NCBI GenBank assembly: GCA_025350105.1
Contig: JANXYJ010000022.1
Coordinates: forward strand, 1 to 64,000
Direction: 5' to 3'
Source: Terriglobia bacterium
GTDB lineage: Bacteria > Acidobacteriota > Terriglobia > Bryobacterales > Bryobacteraceae
DNA length: 64,000 nt
Part shown: piece after piece, positions 27,549-37,638 of the stretch
How the letters are laid out: each line of letters starts with the position of its first letter
Numbering within the stretch: position 1 is the first letter of the stretch
The notes under the pieces: model-generated
The model's input: only the letters and a program-made list of their open reading frames with translations
Told to the model about the DNA's origin: nothing
Database searches by the model: none
Made by a program: the position numbers and the translations under genes

Positions 27549-27785
27549 ATGAACGGCAACACGTGGTGGCTTTTCGTCATCATGGGGCTGGTGCTGGACC
27601 TTACTCCCGGGCCAGCTGTTCTGTATGTGCTGTCGAGCGCGCTGCGCCAGGGCGGGTGGCGTAGCGTTTCCTCAATCCTGGGAATTCTCACCGCCAACGC
27701 CTTTTACTTCGCGCTTTCGTCGCTGGGTGTGGGCGCGCTGCTGATTGCAGCCGGCCTGGGGATGGCGATGTTGCGACGGGGTTAG
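27549..27785 (+). pseudogene. LysE/RhtB-type exporter with missing centre
   Basis: 78 codons. The first 60 match the start of LysE-family exporters (MGLVLDLTPGPAVLYVLSSAL, then ILTANAFYFALSSLGVGALL). The last dozen (IAAGLGMAMLRRG) resemble the family's C-terminal end, so about 120-130 middle residues seem to be deleted in frame. A full protein has about 205 residues and six helices; this could only make two or three and should not export amino acids. It follows glnK by 11 bp and abuts purF. Confidence 0.6.
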
Positions 27786-27788
27786 GCG

Positions 27789-29276
27789 CTACGCACGACG
27801 GTCTTTGGCCGCCATCAATTCCTTGATGTTGACCAGATCCGTGGGATAGTTGCCGGTGTAGCAGGCGTAGCAGTAATCGTGATTGTGATCGGCCACTGCT
27901 TCGCGCAAGCCGGAGAGCGGAAGATAAGCCAGCGAATCGGCTTCCACGAAGCGGCGGATTTCTTCCGTCGTGTTGTTGGCGGCGATGAGTTCGGCCACGC
28001 TGGGCGTGTCCACTCCATAGAAGCAGGGCGAAACGGTGGGCGGACAGGAAATGCGCAGATGAACTTCGCGCGCCCCGGCGTTACGAACCATGCGGACAAT
28101 TTTGCGGCTGGTGGTGCCGCGCACCAGCGAGTCGTCCACCAGAATTACGCGCTTGCCTTCGAGCAGCGCACGCACCGGATTCAACTTCAGCTTCACACCG
28201 AAATCCCGAATGGCCTGCGACGGTTCAATAAACGTGCGGCCCACATAATGATTCCGGATCAGCCCAAGATTGTAGGGGATGCCGGATTCGAGCGCATACC
28301 CCAGCGCCGCCGCCACGCCGGAATCGGGCACCGGCACTACGATATCGGCATCGACGGGATGCAATTGCGCCAGCAATCGGCCCAGCATTTCACGCGATTC
28401 CTGAACACTTCTGCCAAACACCATGGAATCGGGCCGCGAAAAATAGACGTGCTCGAAAGCGCAGTGGGCGTGCGCGCGCACGGGCGCGTAACGTTCGCGC
28501 GTCATGCCTTCCTTGCTGACGATGACCATTTCGCCGGGTTCGACATCGCCCAGGTGCACGGCGTCAATCAAATCGAACGCGCAGGTTTCCGAAGCGAAAA
28601 CGTAGCACACGGCGCCATCGGGCATTTCCATTTGCCCCAGGGCGAGCGGGCGGAAACCGTGCGGGTCACGCGCGATGATAATGCGATCTTCGGCCAGAAA
28701 CACCAGCGAAAACGCGCCTTCAAGTTGTAACAAGGCTTCGCGCAGCGCCCCCGCCAGGGTTTTTTCGCGCGAGCGGGCCACCAGGTGCAAAATCACTTCG
28801 GTATCGCTACTGGCCTGGAAGATCGATCCTTCCTGTTCCAATTCGCGGCGCAATTCACCGGCGTTGGTGATGTTGCCGTTGTGCGCGACCGCGATTTTGC
28901 CCTTGTTGCAAGCCACCGAAAACGGCTGGGCGTTCAGCAAAACCGTGTCGCCGGCGGTGGAGTAACGGGTGTGGCCAATGGCCATATCGCCCGGCAAACG
29001 GCCCAGAACCTCGGGGCTGAAAATGTCGGCCACGTGGCCCATGCTTTTGTGGTTGTAGAGATCGCGGCCGGGTTTGCCCGTGGAGGCCATACTTGCGATG
29101 CCCGCGCTTTCCTGGCCGCGGTGCTGCAGCGCGTACAAACCCAAATAGGTAAGATTGGCGGCTTCGGGGTGGCCGTAGATGGCGAAAACGCCGCACTCTT
29201 CGCGGAGCTTGTCGAAGGGGACATTCTCGTCTAAATCTGCTTCAAACATACTCGGTTCGAGCTGATTTTTATGCAT
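27789..29276 (-). CDS. purF: Amidophosphoribosyltransferase
   Basis: 495 residues. A short propeptide precedes the catalytic Cys28 ([11 protein letters not shown]), so the enzyme is of the processed Bacillus-like type. The glutaminase marks [14 protein letters not shown] and GHTRYSTAG follow. The PRPP loop [14 protein letters not shown] and Cys residues near [13 protein letters not shown] that fit a 4Fe-4S cluster are also present. It makes 5-phosphoribosylamine, the first step of purine synthesis. The start at 29276 overlaps the end of purL by 8 bp. Confidence 0.95.
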   Translation of the reverse strand: MHKNQLEPSMFEADLDENVPFDKLREECGVFAIYGHPEAANLTYLGLYALQHRGQESAGIASMASTGKPGRDLYNHKSMGHVADIFSPEVLGRLPGDMAIGHTRYSTAGDTVLLNAQPFSVACNKGKIAVAHNGNITNAGELRRELEQEGSIFQASSDTEVILHLVARSREKTLAGALREALLQLEGAFSLVFLAEDRIIIARDPHGFRPLALGQMEMPDGAVCYVFASETCAFDLIDAVHLGDVEPGEMVIVSKEGMTRERYAPVRAHAHCAFEHVYFSRPDSMVFGRSVQESREMLGRLLAQLHPVDADIVVPVPDSGVAAALGYALESGIPYNLGLIRNHYVGRTFIEPSQAIRDFGVKLKLNPVRALLEGKRVILVDDSLVRGTTSRKIVRMVRNAGAREVHLRISCPPTVSPCFYGVDTPSVAELIAANNTTEEIRRFVEADSLAYLPLSGLREAVADHNHDYCYACYTGNYPTDLVNIKELMAAKDRRA

Positions 29277-31461
29277 GTACGGGCGCTAGCCTTTCTGGCA
29301 ATGCGTTTTCCCAAACCTCGGCCAACTTGACGATGGATTGATCGATCCAAGCGTCACTTCTATTGTCAATCCGTAACCTGCTCTTCATTGTAACGCCGAT
29401 GTTCAGGCATTCTACGTTGTGACGCCGGGCGATTTCGATAACGGCGTCCGGGTTCGCCGTCGACAAGACAACCCGCGACGGGCCTTCGTGAAATAACGCC
29501 AGTTCGGGCTGCAAGTCGGAAGCCAGCGAAATTTTCGCGCCCATTCCGCCCGAACAACTTTCCGCCAACGCCACAGCCAAGCCGCCGTCACCCACATCGT
29601 GAGCCGACTCTGCGTGACCGGAATTTACGATTTCGCGAATGGCGGATTGGACTCGCTTTTCGTAGTCCATGTCGAGCGCGGGCGGCAGTCCCCACATATT
29701 GTTTAAAACAACTTTGGCATATTGCGTGCCGCCGAAACGGGTCGCGTCGCAATTTCCCAAACCGCCCAGCAACAGAATTGGACGCCCTTCGTTCTTGAAC
29801 GGCATGGTGATGGGCCGGGCTGTTTTGAGAGTACCTACGATCCCCATGACGGGCGTGGGCCAGATGGCATCACCCAAAGTCTCGTTGTACAAGCTGACAT
29901 TGCCGCCGGTAATGGGCGTGTCGAAGAATTTGCAGGCTTCGCTGATTCCCTCGATGGCTTCGACCAATTGCGCCATGATCTCGGGGCGTTCCGGATTGCC
30001 AAAATTCAAATTGTTCGTCGCCGCCACCGGCAGCGCGCCCACGGTAGAAAGATTGCGGCAGCATTCGGCAACCAGCAACTTCGCGCCCTCCCTTGGGGAC
30101 AGCGAACAGTAGCGCCCGTTGCCGTCCACGGACATGGCGATGCTGGTATCGGTATCTTTGATGCGCACAATCGCCGCATCGCCGCCCGGACCTGCCAGCG
30201 TGTTGGTGCGAACGGTGTAATCGTACTGCTGCCAGATCCAGCGTTTGGAGCAGAGATCACCGGAGGCGACCAGGGCAAGCATGTCGCTGTTCAGATCTTT
30301 CGAGGCGAAGGCCGGCGCTTCCATCGGCGCTGCGCGATACGGCGCTACATTATGTGGACGATCATATAGAGGCGCTTCGTCGGCCAGTTCTCGGTTGGGA
30401 ATTTCCGCAACCACCACGCCGTGATCCTTCACCCGCAGAATGCCGTCGCCGGTGACAGTGCCGATGGTAACCGCGTCCAGGCCCCACTTTTTGAAGACGG
30501 CAAAAACTTCGTCTTCGCGGCCCTTTTCGGCGACGAGCAGCATGCGCTCCTGCGATTCGCTGAGCATGATCTCAAATGGCTGCATGCCGGTTTCCCGCTG
30601 CGGCACCAGCGACAGATCGAAATCGATCCCCGTCTCCGCGCGGCTGCCCATTTCACAAGTAGAGCAAGTGAGTCCCGCCGCGCCCATGTCCTGAATGCCA
30701 ACGACAGCGCCGGTGTGCATAGCCTCGATGCAAGCCTCCAGCAGCAGCTTCTCCATGAAGGGATCACCGACTTGCACGTTGGGGCGCTTGGCCATGGAGT
30801 CTTCGCTGAATTCCGATGACGCCATTGACGCGCCGTGAATGCCGTCGCGGCCGGTTTTGGCACCAACATAAATCACCGGATTGCCAATGCCGGTGGCGCG
30901 GCCGAAGAAGATTTCGTCATGCTTAAAAACGCCCAACGCGAAAACGTTCACCAGCGGATTGCCGTTGTAGCAGCTTTCAAAAGCCGTTTCGCCGCCAATG
31001 GTGGGCACGCCGAAACAATTGCCATAATGCGAAATACCGCCGACCACGCCTTCCAGAATGCGCCGGTTGCGCGCGCCGTGTTCAGGATCGTCAAGCGGTC
31101 CAAAACGGATGGCGTCCATCACCGCAATGGGGCGCGCGCCCATCGTGAAAATGTCGCGCAGAATGCCGCCCACGCCCGTGGCTGCGCCTTGGAAGGGCTC
31201 AATAAAACTGGGGTGATTGTGGGATTCGATCTTGAAGGCAATCGCGTAATTGTCGCCGATATCTATGATGCCTGCGTTTTCGCCCGGACCCACCAACACG
31301 CGGTCGCTTTTGGTCGGCAGCTTCCGCAGGTGGATCCGCGAGCTTTTATAGGAGCAATGTTCGCTCCACATCACGGTGAAAATGCCCACTTCGGTTTCGT
31401 TGGGTTCGCGCTTCAAAATGGCGCGGACTTTGTCGAGTTCGGAAGCTGTAAGTTCGCTCAT
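29269..31461 (-). CDS. purL: Phosphoribosylformylglycinamidine synthase large subunit
   Basis: 730 residues: the small-type PurL that works with separate PurQ and PurS. The start [11 protein letters not shown] at 31461 overlaps the purQ stop (ATGA). Core motifs are [47 protein letters not shown] and [16 protein letters not shown]. It converts FGAR to FGAM with ammonia from PurQ. No purS is visible beside purQ, so that subunit must be encoded elsewhere. Confidence 0.95.
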   Translation of the reverse strand: MSELTASELDKVRAILKREPNETEVGIFTVMWSEHCSYKSSRIHLRKLPTKSDRVLVGPGENAGIIDIGDNYAIAFKIESHNHPSFIEPFQGAATGVGGILRDIFTMGARPIAVMDAIRFGPLDDPEHGARNRRILEGVVGGISHYGNCFGVPTIGGETAFESCYNGNPLVNVFALGVFKHDEIFFGRATGIGNPVIYVGAKTGRDGIHGASMASSEFSEDSMAKRPNVQVGDPFMEKLLLEACIEAMHTGAVVGIQDMGAAGLTCSTCEMGSRAETGIDFDLSLVPQRETGMQPFEIMLSESQERMLLVAEKGREDEVFAVFKKWGLDAVTIGTVTGDGILRVKDHGVVVAEIPNRELADEAPLYDRPHNVAPYRAAPMEAPAFASKDLNSDMLALVASGDLCSKRWIWQQYDYTVRTNTLAGPGGDAAIVRIKDTDTSIAMSVDGNGRYCSLSPREGAKLLVAECCRNLSTVGALPVAATNNLNFGNPERPEIMAQLVEAIEGISEACKFFDTPITGGNVSLYNETLGDAIWPTPVMGIVGTLKTARPITMPFKNEGRPILLLGGLGNCDATRFGGTQYAKVVLNNMWGLPPALDMDYEKRVQSAIREIVNSGHAESAHDVGDGGLAVALAESCSGGMGAKISLASDLQPELALFHEGPSRVVLSTANPDAVIEIARRHNVECLNIGVTMKSRLRIDNRSDAWIDQSIVKLAEVWENALPERLAPVHA

Positions 31462-32171
31462 CTGGATAGTGGGGGCGCACCGGCAACGGACTGGACCCCG
31501 AAGGTCTGGACTCCGAAGGTCTGGACCATGGACTCTAAGATCACCAGCCCGTCGGTGCAGCCCAGCAACATGTCGGCGGCGCGTTCGGGATGCGGCATCA
31601 TGCCCATCACGTTGCGCCCCTCGTTGCAAATGCCCGCAATGCCGTCGAGAGAGCCGTTGGGGTTGTCCACATAACGCAAAACTACGCGGTCGTCATTTTT
31701 GAGCGACGCGAGCGTCTCTGAATCAGCGAAATAGCAACCGTCGCCGTGCGCCACGGGCAGAGTGAGAATCTGACCTGCCCTTGCCGACCCGGTAAAAGGC
31801 GTGTGAATCGATTCGACGCGAACCCCTACTGGACGGCAGACGAATTTGAGATCGCGGTTGCGCAACAGTGCGCCAGGCAGCATTCCGCTTTCTACCAAGA
31901 CCTGAAAACCGTTGCAAATGCCCAGCACCAAACCGCCGCCTGCAGCGAACAGCTTCACGGCTTTCATCACGGGAGAAAATTTCGCAATGGCGCCGCAGCG
32001 GAGGTAGTCGCCATACGAGAAACCGCCGGGCAAGATGACGGCATCGACAGCCGGAAGCGCCCCGGAATCATGCCAGATGAATTCGGCGGAATGGCCCAGG
32101 TTATGCGTAAGCGCATACCAAGCGTCGTGATCGCAATTGCTTCCCGGAAACACGACGACACCAAAGCGCAT
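31458..32171 (-). CDS. purQ: Phosphoribosylformylglycinamidine synthase glutaminase subunit
   Basis: 237 residues from the ATG at 32171 ([16 protein letters not shown]). The class I glutaminase nucleophile is Cys86 ([10 protein letters not shown]) and the His/Glu pair lies in [10 protein letters not shown]. The C-terminus beyond the usual end is odd: it carries an in-frame 15-bp duplication (QTFGV repeated), then [11 protein letters not shown]. It delivers ammonia to PurL, with which it is coupled. Confidence 0.94.
   Translation of the reverse strand: MRFGVVVFPGSNCDHDAWYALTHNLGHSAEFIWHDSGALPAVDAVILPGGFSYGDYLRCGAIAKFSPVMKAVKLFAAGGGLVLGICNGFQVLVESGMLPGALLRNRDLKFVCRPVGVRVESIHTPFTGSARAGQILTLPVAHGDGCYFADSETLASLKNDDRVVLRYVDNPNGSLDGIAGICNEGRNVMGMMPHPERAADMLLGCTDGLVILESMVQTFGVQTFGVQSVAGAPPLSR
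31491..31520. repeat. 15-bp tandem duplication in the 3' end of purQ
   Basis: CTGGACCCCGAAGGT and CTGGACTCCGAAGGT lie head to tail, and a third partial copy begins CTGGACCATGG. The unit is a multiple of three, so the purQ frame survives. Confidence 0.85.
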
Positions 32172-32248
32172 GGGAGGAACCCTCAGTGTAGCAAAGACCT
32201 CCTCCGTATGCCACAAATTCTATGAGGGTTATTTTGTGGCGTTAAAAC

Positions 32249-33496
32249 TTACAGCGCCGGGTCCGCCCAATCGTCCTCGCGGCGGCCGTGCGGTAGAAAG
32301 GTGGGCAAGTCCAGGTCCGCGAATTCCGCCCGCTGGCTTCTGGCCGAAGGCACGGGAGCCACCTGCAACGAATCCTGCGGCAGCCGATGCTCCGCACTCG
32401 CCTTCGCTAACTGAGACAAAGTGCTCTCGATGGGAGCGTGGGTCGCTTGCGGGGCGGCAAAGTTTGGCATTTCTGTCTGTGAGATTTCTGGATTCGGCAG
32501 TTCTGGGTTTAAGATTTCCGGGTTGCCAGTTTCTGGGTCGGGCAAGTCCAGAACCGCCGTTGCGGCGCTGGCCGATTCCAGGCTTGCCTGCCCGGCCGCG
32601 CGCTCCACGTCGTCCGCCGCCGGGTTTTGCACCAGGTTGGCCGAACGGTGCGTGCTATTTTCTTCTTGTTGACGAATGGCTCCCTGGGTGTTCATGGCGG
32701 ATTCCGCAATACCCATTGGCACCTGATAACCACGGGCCTGCGAGGGGACAAAGTCCATCGCCTTCAACGCAACCGATTTCAGCGGCGCCGCAGACGGTAC
32801 TCGGATCGCCGAAGTGGCCGACGGCGAACCTGAGAAACCAGATCCGGAGACCGGCGACGAAGCTAACGCGGAAGCAAGCGATGCGGGCAACCCGGCAGTG
32901 GCTAACGAGGACCCGGCAGAGGTTCCCTGAAAGGAACGGCCGGCCTTGGCACGGGCAGCCTCAAAGCGGTTCGGGTTCGCTCCGGCGGTTTCATCGCCAG
33001 CCTCGCCATGGTCCAGATGATTACCAGCATCAACCCCAGCCGGGGCTGGAGCAGAGCCATGGCCAGTAAGGGCAACTGGCTCACCAGAATGGGTAAGTGG
33101 AGCGCCCGTTTCGACGGCCCGATCTAGTTGAGCCAAACTGCTATGAGCGTTGGCCGATGCGTCGTCCAGTTCTACGGGCCCTGTCTGCGGAGAGCCCTGA
33201 CCCGGCGCAGCAGCAAACGGACCAGCAGCTGGATTGGAAAACGACGAGCTCTGTGACGAACTCTGGACTTGGCGCAACAGGTTATCGGCGTAGGCGTCGA
33301 CGTCGTGTCCCAGTTGCGTGCTGGTATCGGACAGCGGCAACGAAGACGACTGTCCGGGGCGCTGGCCAGCCTTCATCAACTCTTTGATTTCGCCCAGCTC
33401 CGTGACAATTCTATAGAGCAGGTAGATCCCGGACAACAGGATCGCGTAGCTTAACCAAGTGATCACGGTGCTCATGTAAGTTGTTGGTAAATCCAC
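32249..33496 (-). CDS. Membrane-anchored protein with long disordered tail, function unknown
   Basis: 415 residues. One N-terminal membrane helix (VITWLSYAILLSGIYLLYRI) and a charged segment are followed by about 380 residues rich in Ser, Ala, Pro, Gly and Gln, likely disordered. A block of five degenerate pentapeptides (PETGN, PEILN, PELPN, PEISQ, TEMPN) lies in the last third. The end is acidic (HGRREDDWADPAL). The start is a GTG at 33496 with a GAGG site 8 bp upstream; ATG at 33475 is possible. No family was recognised. Codon use looks normal, and it may bind a cytoplasmic partner by its tail. Confidence 0.55.
   Translation of the reverse strand: MDLPTTYMSTVITWLSYAILLSGIYLLYRIVTELGEIKELMKAGQRPGQSSSLPLSDTSTQLGHDVDAYADNLLRQVQSSSQSSSFSNPAAGPFAAAPGQGSPQTGPVELDDASANAHSSLAQLDRAVETGAPLTHSGEPVALTGHGSAPAPAGVDAGNHLDHGEAGDETAGANPNRFEAARAKAGRSFQGTSAGSSLATAGLPASLASALASSPVSGSGFSGSPSATSAIRVPSAAPLKSVALKAMDFVPSQARGYQVPMGIAESAMNTQGAIRQQEENSTHRSANLVQNPAADDVERAAGQASLESASAATAVLDLPDPETGNPEILNPELPNPEISQTEMPNFAAPQATHAPIESTLSQLAKASAEHRLPQDSLQVAPVPSARSQRAEFADLDLPTFLPHGRREDDWADPAL
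32463..32537. repeat. Five degenerate 15-bp units encoding a Pro-Glu pentapeptide repeat
   Basis: On the minus strand the units read CCAGAAACTGGCAAC, CCGGAAATCTTAAAC, CCAGAACTGCCGAAT, CCAGAAATCTCACAG and ACAGAAATGCCAAAC, all in frame. Confidence 0.8.
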
Positions 33497-33678
33497 AAGG
33501 ACATCCTCGGGAGGTTGATCGGCTCCGCAACTTCAGGACTTTACAGCAACTTCAGACTTTTCCGGAACTGGGCTAGGGCTTTTCGCCGTTCCCGCTGCCC
33601 TCCGTAGATGGTTTGGATCGCGGCCAGTGGCGTCGCAACCTATTGAATCAAAAGAGACAATAGTTGGAGAAATGGGTC

Positions 33679-34854
33679 CTAGGGGTGTATCGGCTCGGGA
33701 ATAAGTGCACCCGCTTTGCGCTCGGCTTTCTGCAGAGATTTGTCGCGATACATGGCTTCGTCGGCACGTTGAATCAGTTCCGCCAAGGGCATCCCTTGCC
33801 GCCAGATGGCCAGACCGATACCCGCACTCACCGGTATTTTGATGCTCGGACCACCCTCATTCACTTTAAGGGCATATTCACCGAAAACCCACTGCCGGAT
33901 GCGATCGACGGTAGCGCGGGCGGCTTTCCCTTCGCAATCTAGCACGATGAGAAACTCGTCTCCGCCCCAACGGCCCACCAGATCCGAAGCTCGCACGACG
34001 TGGACCAATTCCGTGGCGAAATGTTTTAGCAACTGATCGCCCGCCAAGTGGCCAATGCGGTCATTGGTTTCTTTCAGGCCGTTCAGATCGGCCATTGCAA
34101 CGCAAAAGGTCTTGTTGAGTTTCATGCGCAGGTCCAGATCGCTCTCGAGCTTGCGGCGATTGGCAACGCCGGTGAGAGCGTCGGCGGAGGCAGCCTGTTC
34201 GGTTTCCTCCAGTTTGGCGCGGTAGGTGGACAATTCCTTTTGCAAAGCTTCAACTGCCTGTTGGCTGTCCTGGCTCATTTGCTCCACGGTTTTATGAAGC
34301 TCACCTACGCTTTCGGCGAGACTACTCCGCAGCTTGGTGACGTCCTCCAGTTCGGAAATGGCCTGCAGACGTTCAGTGAGCCCGCGGAAATTCTTTCCGT
34401 AGCGCTGATCGCGGGCGCCGAGCGATTCGGCGGTGCGGGCCACCACCATCAGCAACTCGCGGACATCGGTGGTTTTCCGTTTATAATAATCGAAAGTGCG
34501 ATCGCGCCAGCTGTTCAGCTGATGCTGGACGGCGATCTCGGTGGCGGTAATCTGTTCCGAGCTGACATCGGAGGAAACCGCCGCCTGCAGCTTTTGCAGG
34601 CTTTCGGAGAAATCCCCGGCCGCAGGAGGACAAACCTGAGACCCGCATTCGCCGGTGGCGGTCAGCAAAGTCTTATAAGAAGCAATGAGCGTCGCCAGGA
34701 GGGAGTGGGAACCTGGATCCAGATAACGTTTGAGAGAAACCACGGAAGGCATATCGCCAGCCTTACCGTTTTTTCTAGCCCCTTCGTAACTGAAAAGATG
34801 GGTTACCTGTAAAATGAAATTTGCCCACACCTCCTCGCCTGAATCCGAAAACAT
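33679..34854 (-). CDS. Diguanylate cyclase (GGDEF)
   Basis: 391 residues from the ATG at 34854. An N-terminal helical region without membrane segments (~1-225) includes a coiled coil (QQAVEALQKELSTYRAKLEE). The GGDEF domain follows (DALTGVANRRKLESDL; GRWGGDEFLIVLD). The active site is intact, and an RxxD inhibitory site (RASD) lies five residues ahead of it, so product inhibition is expected. It makes c-di-GMP; the signal sensed is unknown. Its 5' end overlaps the divergent pdxH if that gene uses its TTG start. Confidence 0.88.
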   Translation of the reverse strand: MFSDSGEEVWANFILQVTHLFSYEGARKNGKAGDMPSVVSLKRYLDPGSHSLLATLIASYKTLLTATGECGSQVCPPAAGDFSESLQKLQAAVSSDVSSEQITATEIAVQHQLNSWRDRTFDYYKRKTTDVRELLMVVARTAESLGARDQRYGKNFRGLTERLQAISELEDVTKLRSSLAESVGELHKTVEQMSQDSQQAVEALQKELSTYRAKLEETEQAASADALTGVANRRKLESDLDLRMKLNKTFCVAMADLNGLKETNDRIGHLAGDQLLKHFATELVHVVRASDLVGRWGGDEFLIVLDCEGKAARATVDRIRQWVFGEYALKVNEGGPSIKIPVSAGIGLAIWRQGMPLAELIQRADEAMYRDKSLQKAERKAGALIPEPIHP

Positions 34855-35432
34855 TTCACGCCGATCCCATGCGGCAATTTGACCGTTGGTTCCGTGCGGC
34901 CAAGCGGGCCGGTATTCAAGAACCCAACGCCATGACGCTGGCAACAGCAGATGCGAAGGGTTGCGTGTCGGCACGGATGGTCCTACTAAAGGGAGCCGAC
35001 GCTAGGGGCTTTCAGTTTTTCACCAACTACGAAAGCCGCAAGGGCCGCGAACTGGCGGAGAATTCCCGCGTGGCGCTGGTGTTTTATTGGAAGGAACTGA
35101 ATCGCCAGGTGCGGGTGACCGGGCGCGTCAGCAAGCTTTCGGCGGAAGAATCGGATGCGTATTTTAATAGCCGGCCGCTGGCCAGCCGGTTCGCGGCCAT
35201 GGCTTCGCCGCAGAGCCGAGCCATCCCATCGCCAATGGTGCTGGAGGAAAGAGTGGAGCGGTTCGCAAAGATGAATCCGGACGGCAACCCACCGCGTCCC
35301 CTACACTGGGGAGGGTACTGTGTCCAACCCGATGAGATCGAATTCTGGCAGCAAGGGCAGCATCGCCTGCATGACCGTTTGGTGTATCGAAAGAGTAAGA
35401 AGACTTGGCGTATGGAGCGGCTGGCGCCGTAA
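34821..35432 (+). CDS. pdxH: Pyridoxamine 5'-phosphate oxidase
   Basis: 203 residues, standard length. FMN and substrate motifs are readable: EPNAMTLATADAKGCVSARMVLLK, GFQFFTNYESRKGRELAEN, QSRAIPS and the C-terminal IEFWQQGQHRLHDRLVY ... MERLAP. It oxidises PNP/PMP to pyridoxal phosphate in the cytoplasm. The start is a TTG at 34821; an ATG at 34869 would remove 16 residues (LNPKTFHADP) that align with the family, so TTG is preferred despite a weak ribosome site. Confidence 0.92.
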   Translation: MPTPPRLNPKTFHADPMRQFDRWFRAAKRAGIQEPNAMTLATADAKGCVSARMVLLKGADARGFQFFTNYESRKGRELAENSRVALVFYWKELNRQVRVTGRVSKLSAEESDAYFNSRPLASRFAAMASPQSRAIPSPMVLEERVERFAKMNPDGNPPRPLHWGGYCVQPDEIEFWQQGQHRLHDRLVYRKSKKTWRMERLAP

Positions 35433-35512
35433 AACGCCCCAAAGACCAGCAGCAACTGGCAGTTGCTCCGAATATTACCGGCCCAGGATTTTCCCTGGGG
35501 AGTAACTTAGGT

Positions 35513-36865
35513 TCATGCGGCGGGCAGGCAGACTTCCAGGCAAGCGCCACCCTCGGGCCGGTTGCTGGCCGAAATGGTTCCTCCGTGCTGCGTAATAATG
35601 CCCTGCGCCACGGTCAGGCCTAGCCCCGTCCCTTTGGCATCCAGCCGCGAGCTTACAAAGGCGTCGAACAACTCCGGCAGGACGTCCGCAGGGATTCCTG
35701 GGCCATTATCCTCAACCGTAGCGACGATGACGATGCGTCCGTCACGGAGCTCGCGTCTGGCATTGACGAAGATTGCGGCGGAGGGGTTTGGCCGGGCATG
35801 TTCCTCCAGCGCGTTCAAGGCATTGCGCAATAGGTTCACAAACACTTGCAGCAGGCGATCGGAATTACCAAACACCTGGTGTTCGGCGCGGATGTTGTTG
35901 GTAAACTGCACTCCATTGGCTTTCTCGTCAAGGGCGAGCGAAATCGCTACCAGCGACCAGGCTTCTTCGATCAGCGGGCGTAGAGGGGTGGGTTCCATCT
36001 GCGTTTTGCGTAGCCGCGAAAAATCCACCAGGCTCTCGCTAATGCGTTGCAGGCGCTGACCCACGCGCTGCATGCGGGCCAAACGGTCCAGTGTTGGCGC
36101 GTCTTTGGTCGTTTGTGCGGTAGTCTCCAAAAGCTTTTCAATAGAACCGTTCAGCACGGCCAACGGCGTGTTCAGTTCGTGTGCCACGCTGGCCGATAAC
36201 AACCCAAGGCTGACCAGCCGGTCCTGCTCCTCCAGACGGCGAAGTGCTGCGGCGAGTTCATCTTCCTGACGCCGAAGCGCGGCTACAGTTTCGTTGCGCG
36301 AGCGCATAATCTGGCCGATTTCGTCGCCAAGGATGTCGTCTTGGGGGATCAGTTCCCGTTGACGGTCGCCGGCTCGGGTCGCCGCATCGGCCGCCAGCAT
36401 GCGCCGGATGGGGGAATAGACATACAGAGGCATAATGGTGGATTCCAGCAGCAGAACGGCGAGCCCGTAGATAACCCCTAGGAGCAGGAACAGCCTGATT
36501 TTTGCTTGTGTGAGGGAGTTCTCGTAGGATTGTTGGGACTGCTCGTTTCGTGCAGTAGACTCAAGAGAGTTCCCCGCAGGGGAATTCCCATTTCGTTCCA
36601 AAATGGCGGCTTCCCGGCTCCGGGCATCTTTTACCATTCCTTCATAAAGCGGAATGAGAGAGAAATATGCAGCCCCAGTCAGCACTAAGAAAAAGAGGTT
36701 GTGCAGTACCATGAGCTTGGGCCGGACCTTCAGGTTGCCGAACAGGCGCCCAGCGGCTCCAAAGGGTCTTGGAGAGGGCAGGTTCTCAAGAATTTCCGCA
36801 GTCAGAGCGATTTTCGGCGTGGTACCCGGTTTGACGCTAGATGCAGTATTTTTCCAGTTAAACAA
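35513..36865 (-). CDS. Membrane sensor histidine kinase
   Basis: 450 residues. Two membrane helices (LMVLHNLFFLVLTGAAYFSL and IRLFLLLGVIYGLAVLLLE) enclose a periplasmic loop of about 60 residues. A HAMP-like linker, a HisKA box (SASVAHELNTPLA) and the ATPase motifs LLRNALNAL, VEDNGPGIP and GTGLGL follow. All catalytic parts are present. No response regulator is adjacent, so its partner is elsewhere. It is divergent from the respiratory operon that begins at actA, with about 125 bp between. Confidence 0.88.
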   Translation of the reverse strand: MFNWKNTASSVKPGTTPKIALTAEILENLPSPRPFGAAGRLFGNLKVRPKLMVLHNLFFLVLTGAAYFSLIPLYEGMVKDARSREAAILERNGNSPAGNSLESTARNEQSQQSYENSLTQAKIRLFLLLGVIYGLAVLLLESTIMPLYVYSPIRRMLAADAATRAGDRQRELIPQDDILGDEIGQIMRSRNETVAALRRQEDELAAALRRLEEQDRLVSLGLLSASVAHELNTPLAVLNGSIEKLLETTAQTTKDAPTLDRLARMQRVGQRLQRISESLVDFSRLRKTQMEPTPLRPLIEEAWSLVAISLALDEKANGVQFTNNIRAEHQVFGNSDRLLQVFVNLLRNALNALEEHARPNPSAAIFVNARRELRDGRIVIVATVEDNGPGIPADVLPELFDAFVSSRLDAKGTGLGLTVAQGIITQHGGTISASNRPEGGACLEVCLPAA

Positions 36866-36990
36866 GAATTTTTGCTCCAGTTGCGTAACCGCTGCCGTTA
36901 TGATAGAAAAAGAAGGAGCCCAAAAGATCAGATCGCGTGAGGCGCCCAGTACTTGAAGGGCGCATCAAGGGCTGGGGACCAACACTCGAA

Positions 36991-37638
36991 ATGGCTGTCA
37001 TTTTTCCCAAGTCGTCAGACATCATCTTAAAGGTGTTGGGTGCCGTGGTGGGGTTAGGCGCGCTGGCGGGAGCCGCGGCCTTCACCTATTACACGTACCC
37101 GACGGTAATCGACACCGGCTACCAACCGGTGCAACCCGTGCCGTACAGTCACAAGCTGCACGCCGGGCAATTGGGCCTGGATTGCTACTATTGCCACTCT
37201 ACCGTGTATAAGGCTGCTTTTGCTGCGGTGCCGGCCACCAGCACATGCATGAACTGCCACACGCAGGTAAAGAAAGACAGTCCCCGTTTGGAACTGGTAC
37301 GGAAAAGCTATGCAACCGGGCAGCCGGTGCCGTGGGTGCAGATTCATCGCATGCCGGACTATGTTTATTTTAATCACCAGGCTCATTTGGCGGCCGGTGT
37401 GAGTTGCGTGAGTTGCCATGGCCGCATCGACCAGATGATCGAAGTCCGCCAGGAAAAGCCGCTGAATATGGGTATGTGCCTGGATTGCCATCGTGACCCT
37501 GCTCCCAATGTACGGCCCGCGGAGTTGGTAACCAAGCTTGACTGGGTGCCGGACCGGGATCCCAGGGTGATCGGGCAGGAAATTATCGCAGCCAAACATT
37601 TAGATCCACCCACAAACTGCTCGGGGTGCCACCGATGA
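36991..37638 (+). CDS. actA: Alternative complex III pentaheme cytochrome c subunit
   Basis: 215 residues from the ATG at 36991; a GTG at 36937 would add 18 residues. One N-terminal membrane anchor (ILKVLGAVVGLGALAGAAAF) and five c-heme sites follow: CYYCH, CMNCH, CVSCH, CLDCH and CSGCH. ActA is the periplasmic electron outlet of alternative complex III, the quinol:electron-acceptor oxidoreductase that replaces cytochrome bc1. It is the first gene of the act-cox operon and its stop overlaps actB (ATGA). Confidence 0.94.
   Translation: MAVIFPKSSDIILKVLGAVVGLGALAGAAAFTYYTYPTVIDTGYQPVQPVPYSHKLHAGQLGLDCYYCHSTVYKAAFAAVPATSTCMNCHTQVKKDSPRLELVRKSYATGQPVPWVQIHRMPDYVYFNHQAHLAAGVSCVSCHGRIDQMIEVRQEKPLNMGMCLDCHRDPAPNVRPAELVTKLDWVPDRDPRVIGQEIIAAKHLDPPTNCSGCHR

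Noticed and set aside
36937-36990. Upstream GTG start for actA
   Set aside because: The added 18 residues are charged and precede the membrane anchor without similarity; the ATG at 36991 is simpler, though not proven.
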